A stretch of 7,141 bases of DNA from Thermopetrobacter sp. (GTDB taxonomy: Bacteria; Pseudomonadota; Alphaproteobacteria; Rhizobiales; Aestuariivirgaceae), in the NCBI GenBank assembly GCA_011374735.1, contig DRPD01000144.1:1-7141 (forward strand). The letters run 5' to 3'. The position numbers and the translations under genes are program-made. The notes beneath the pieces were generated by a model, which ran no database searches, was not told where the DNA came from, and saw only the letters and a list, made by a program, of their open reading frames with translations. Shown here piece by piece: positions 5,560-7,141 of the stretch (positions are counted from its first letter, which is position 1; every line of letters starts with the position of its first letter).

Positions 5560-6432
5560 ATGGCGAAACTGGCATTCATCGGGCTGGGCGTGATGGGTTT
5601 TCCCATGGCCGGTCATGTGGCCGCGGCCGGCCATGAGGTCACCGTTTACAACCGCACCCGCGCGAAAGCCGAAGCCTGGATCAAGCGCCACGGCGGCGCG
5701 CTGGCCGCCACCCCGGCCGAGGCGGCGGCCGGCGCCGACGCGGTGTTCGCCTGTGTCGGCGATGTGGATGACGTGCGCGCCGTCACCATCGGCGACCACG
5801 GCGCCTTTTCCACCATGCGCGACGGCGCGCTGTTCGTCGATCACACCACGGCCAGCGCCGAGCTGGCCCGCGAATTGAGCGAAGAGGCCGCCGCCCGCGG
5901 TCTCATGTGGCTAGACGCGCCGGTCTCCGGCGGTCAGGCGGGGGCGGAAAACGGTCAGCTCACCATCATGTGCGGCGGTTCGCCGGCCGCCTATGACGCT
6001 GCCGCGCCATTGATGGCGGCTTACGCCCGCAAGCACGCCCTGCTGGGCCCGGCCGGGGCCGGGCAGCTGGCCAAGATGGTCAACCAGATCTGCATCGGCG
6101 GCTTGATCCAGGCGCTGGCCGAGGCCGTGCACTTCTGCCAACGCGCCGGGCTGGACGTGCAACAGGTATTCGAAGTGCTGAGAGAGGGCGCGGCGCAAAG
6201 CTGGCAGATGGATAACCGTGCGGCCACCATGGCGCGGGGCGCATTCGATTTCGGTTTCGCCATCGACTGGATGCGCAAGGATTTCCGCATCTGTCTGGAG
6301 GAAGCCCGCGCCAACGGCGCGCGACTGCCCGTCACCGCGCTCGTCGATCAATTCTACGCCCAGTTGCAGGCCAAGGGCTATGGCCGCATGGACACCTCCG
6401 CCCTCATCGCCCTGCTGGAAGAGGGGGACTGA
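5560..6432 (+). CDS. Beta-hydroxyacid dehydrogenase (HIBADH/GarR superfamily)
   Basis: This 290 aa cytoplasmic NAD(P)-dependent oxidoreductase belongs to the 3-hydroxyisobutyrate dehydrogenase/tartronate semialdehyde reductase superfamily. The N-terminal Rossmann domain starts FIGLGVMGFPMAGHV with the GxGxxG loop at 8-13. The second strand ends in Tyr30-Asn31-Arg32-Thr33; Asn-Arg at this spot usually goes with NADP(H) rather than NAD. The substrate-binding loop DAPVSGGQAGAENGQL (119-134) and the GAGQLAKMVNQI motif (166-177), with catalytic Lys172 and Asn175, are intact. The all-helical C-terminal half includes QSWQMDNRAATM (213-224) and FDFGFAIDWMRKDF (229-242), with conserved Lys240. The substrate cannot be read from sequence: 3-hydroxyisobutyrate, tartronate semialdehyde and others are possible. 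The RBS AAGAGGG lies about 8-9 nt before the ATG. The stop directly abuts that of the convergent psiE gene. Confidence 0.88.
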   Translation: MAKLAFIGLGVMGFPMAGHVAAAGHEVTVYNRTRAKAEAWIKRHGGALAATPAEAAAGADAVFACVGDVDDVRAVTIGDHGAFSTMRDGALFVDHTTASAELARELSEEAAARGLMWLDAPVSGGQAGAENGQLTIMCGGSPAAYDAAAPLMAAYARKHALLGPAGAGQLAKMVNQICIGGLIQALAEAVHFCQRAGLDVQQVFEVLREGAAQSWQMDNRAATMARGAFDFGFAIDWMRKDFRICLEEARANGARLPVTALVDQFYAQLQAKGYGRMDTSALIALLEEGD

Positions 6433-6933
6433 TCACGTCTCGCGTTTGTCCCTGGCCGGCGCGCGGCGCAACAGCGACGCCTGGTCGGTCGGCGGGCTGG
6501 GAAATTGACTGGAGCCGTAGCGCAACACCAGCAGCGCCACCGCCAGCAGCAGAGTGGAGCCGGCGATGAACATCATGTCCAGATGGCTGTCGCTGTGCTT
6601 GCCGGCCTCGCCGATCAGCAGCCGGGTCAGGGCGGTGATCGCCACATACACCAGAAACCGCACCGGCAGCCGGTTGGTGCGGAAATAGATCCCCACCATC
6701 GAGCCGATCTCCAGATAGATGAACAGCAACAGCAGATCTTCCACCGTCGCATGGCTCTTCTGGAACATCAGCAGCACTTCCTGCACCGCCGCCCAGAAAG
6801 TCAGTGCGCCGATGGCGAACAGGGCGATGTAGTGAAAGACGTCCACCAGCAAATTGCCCAGCGGATCGAAATGCCGGGAAAACGCCCGCTCCGCCCGGAT
6901 GAAAATGCGCCCGTCGCCACCATCGCGCGCCAT
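6433..6933 (-). CDS. psiE: PsiE family membrane protein
   Basis: This 166 aa inner-membrane protein of the PsiE family (phosphate-starvation-inducible E) has unknown biochemical function. After a charged N-terminus, four membrane helices lie at about 27-50, 66-84, 91-108 and 119-137. The core block LLLFIYLEIGSMVGIYFRTNRLPVRFLVYVAITALTRLLI (68-107) is the family signature. The Glu75 and Arg85-x-x-Arg88 charges at the end of helix 2 are typical. The tail from 140 is polar, Pro/Arg-rich and longer than in the roughly 136 aa E. coli protein. The start at 6933 is preferred because AAGGGAGG lies 7 nt upstream; an ATG at 6963 would add 10 residues but has no ribosome-binding site. I see no Pho-box-like direct repeat upstream, so phosphate control is not supported here. 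The gene converges on the dehydrogenase gene with no intergenic base. Confidence 0.85.
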   Translation of the reverse strand: MARDGGDGRIFIRAERAFSRHFDPLGNLLVDVFHYIALFAIGALTFWAAVQEVLLMFQKSHATVEDLLLLFIYLEIGSMVGIYFRTNRLPVRFLVYVAITALTRLLIGEAGKHSDSHLDMMFIAGSTLLLAVALLVLRYGSSQFPSPPTDQASLLRRAPARDKRET

Positions 6934-6940
6934 GTCATCG

Positions 6941-6948
6941 CCTCCCTT
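6941..6948 (-). promoter_or_regulatory. Ribosome-binding site deciding the psiE start
   Basis: Minus-strand AAGGGAGG sits 7 nt before the ATG at 6933 and lies downstream of the alternative in-frame ATG at 6963. It selects the shorter protein beginning MARDGG. Confidence 0.75.
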
Positions 6949-6970
6949 GCAGCCACCGCTCATGTCGCGA

Positions 6971-6999
6971 TTCCTAGCTTACGGCGAAGATTCGCGCAA
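6971..6999 (-). promoter_or_regulatory. Weak candidate promoter of psiE
   Basis: On the minus strand TTGCGC (6999-6994) and TAGGAA (6976-6971) are separated by 17 nt. The spacing is ideal but the -10 matches only 3 of 6 positions. A start near 6964 would leave about 30 nt of leader before the ATG at 6933 and would make the 6963 ATG essentially leaderless. This is a suggestion only. Confidence 0.25.
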
Positions 7000-7005
7000 A
7001 TCGCC

Positions 7006-7034
7006 TTGACTTGCCGTCGGCACGGCGATAAGGG
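7006..7034 (+). promoter_or_regulatory. Candidate promoter of tRNA-Asp
   Basis: CTTGACT contains TTGACT at 7006-7011, a 5 of 6 match to the -35 consensus and the best in the window. The -10 is less clear: GATAAG at 7027-7032 (15 nt spacer) or TAAGGG at 7029-7034 (17 nt spacer). A start near 7040 would leave a 5' leader of about 25 nt for removal by RNase P. The spacer contains a perfect inverted repeat, GCCGT-CGGC-ACGGC, at 7013-7026. Confidence 0.5.
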
Positions 7035-7064
7035 ACTGCCAGCTCTTCCACCACTGATCCTTTA

Positions 7065-7141
7065 GCGGGCGTAGTTCAGTTGGTCAGAACGCCGGCCTGT
7101 CACGCCGGAGGTCGCGGGTTCGAGTCCCGTCGCTCGCGCCA
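7065..7141 (+). tRNA. tRNA-Asp (anticodon GTC)
   Basis: This is a complete 77 nt cloverleaf. The acceptor stem GCGGGCG pairs with CGCTCGC (7131-7137) with one G-U pair. The D stem is GTTC/GAAC (7074-7077 and 7087-7090). The anticodon stem CCGGC/GCCGG (7092-7096 and 7104-7108) encloses the loop CTGTCAC, with GTC at 7099-7101 reading Asp codons. The variable loop is AGGTC. The T stem GCGGG/CCCGT holds the loop TTCGAGT (7119-7125). The discriminator base is G (7138), the aspartate identity base in bacteria, and CCA is encoded at 7139-7141. The gene ends exactly at the window edge, so further tRNA genes or an integrated element downstream cannot be judged. Confidence 0.98.

Noticed and set aside
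5429..5575. N-terminal extension of bpt to an ATG at 5575
   Set aside because: It would overlap the start of the divergent dehydrogenase gene and cover the G-run leader. The family start is MSVERQTFPQFF at 5428.
6934..6963. Longer psiE start giving MSGGCKGGDD at the N-terminus
   Set aside because: No Shine-Dalgarno precedes the 6963 ATG, whereas AAGGGAGG sits at the right distance from the 6933 ATG.
6934..7005. Pho box upstream of psiE
   Set aside because: I looked for CTGTCAT-type repeats 11 nt apart. Only a single TGTCAT-like match is present, with no second copy in register.
1..7141. CRISPR array, insertion sequence or attachment site
   Set aside because: No regularly spaced repeats, transposase-like protein or terminal inverted repeats are visible. 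The tRNA 3' end is at the window edge, so an integrated element beyond it cannot be judged.

Overview
This window is a stretch of bacterial chromosome, roughly two-thirds G+C by eye, with strong G/C bias at third codon positions and very tight gene packing. The gene order yajC-secD-secF-Mth938/DUF498, the leucyl/arginyl-tRNA-protein transferase (bpt type) and the protein sequences themselves point to an alphaproteobacterium. I cannot name a genus. I see no mobile element, CRISPR array, phage gene or sign of recent transfer.

Layout. (1) Positions 1-3141, plus strand: the tail of yajC, then secD, secF and a small Mth938-domain gene. This is the accessory membrane part of the Sec protein-export machine plus a small protein of the NDUFAF3/Mth938 family. 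(2) Positions 3213-4672, plus strand: a methylmalonyl-CoA epimerase gene followed, with no gap, by azlC and azlD, the two subunits of a branched-chain amino acid exporter type. The azlC GTG start abuts the epimerase stop, and azlC/azlD overlap by ATGA. (3) Positions 4676-5428, minus strand: bpt, aspartate/glutamate leucyltransferase, which tags proteins for ClpS/ClpAP degradation. It ends 3 nt from the azlD stop. Its short leader holds a canonical four-G-run motif that includes the ribosome-binding site. (4) Positions 5560-6432, plus strand: a beta-hydroxyacid dehydrogenase of the 3-hydroxyisobutyrate dehydrogenase/GarR superfamily. (5) Positions 6433-6933, minus strand: a PsiE-family four-helix membrane protein whose stop codon directly abuts that of the dehydrogenase. 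(6) Positions 7065-7141, plus strand: tRNA-Asp(GTC) with encoded CCA, ending exactly at the window edge, with a plausible sigma-70-type promoter upstream.

How the genes relate. YajC, SecD and SecF form one membrane complex that uses the proton-motive force to help preproteins through SecYEG. The epimerase (propionyl-CoA to succinyl-CoA route), AzlCD (export of valine/leucine/isoleucine-type amino acids) and the hydroxyacid dehydrogenase (possibly valine catabolism) may reflect a loose branched-chain amino acid/propionate theme. That link is inference.

No clearly new multi-gene system is visible. The points most worth checking are the putative RNA G-quadruplex over the bpt ribosome-binding site, the only two cysteines of SecD lying together in one periplasmic insertion, the mce-azlCD coupling, and an inverted repeat filling the spacer of the tRNA-Asp promoter.
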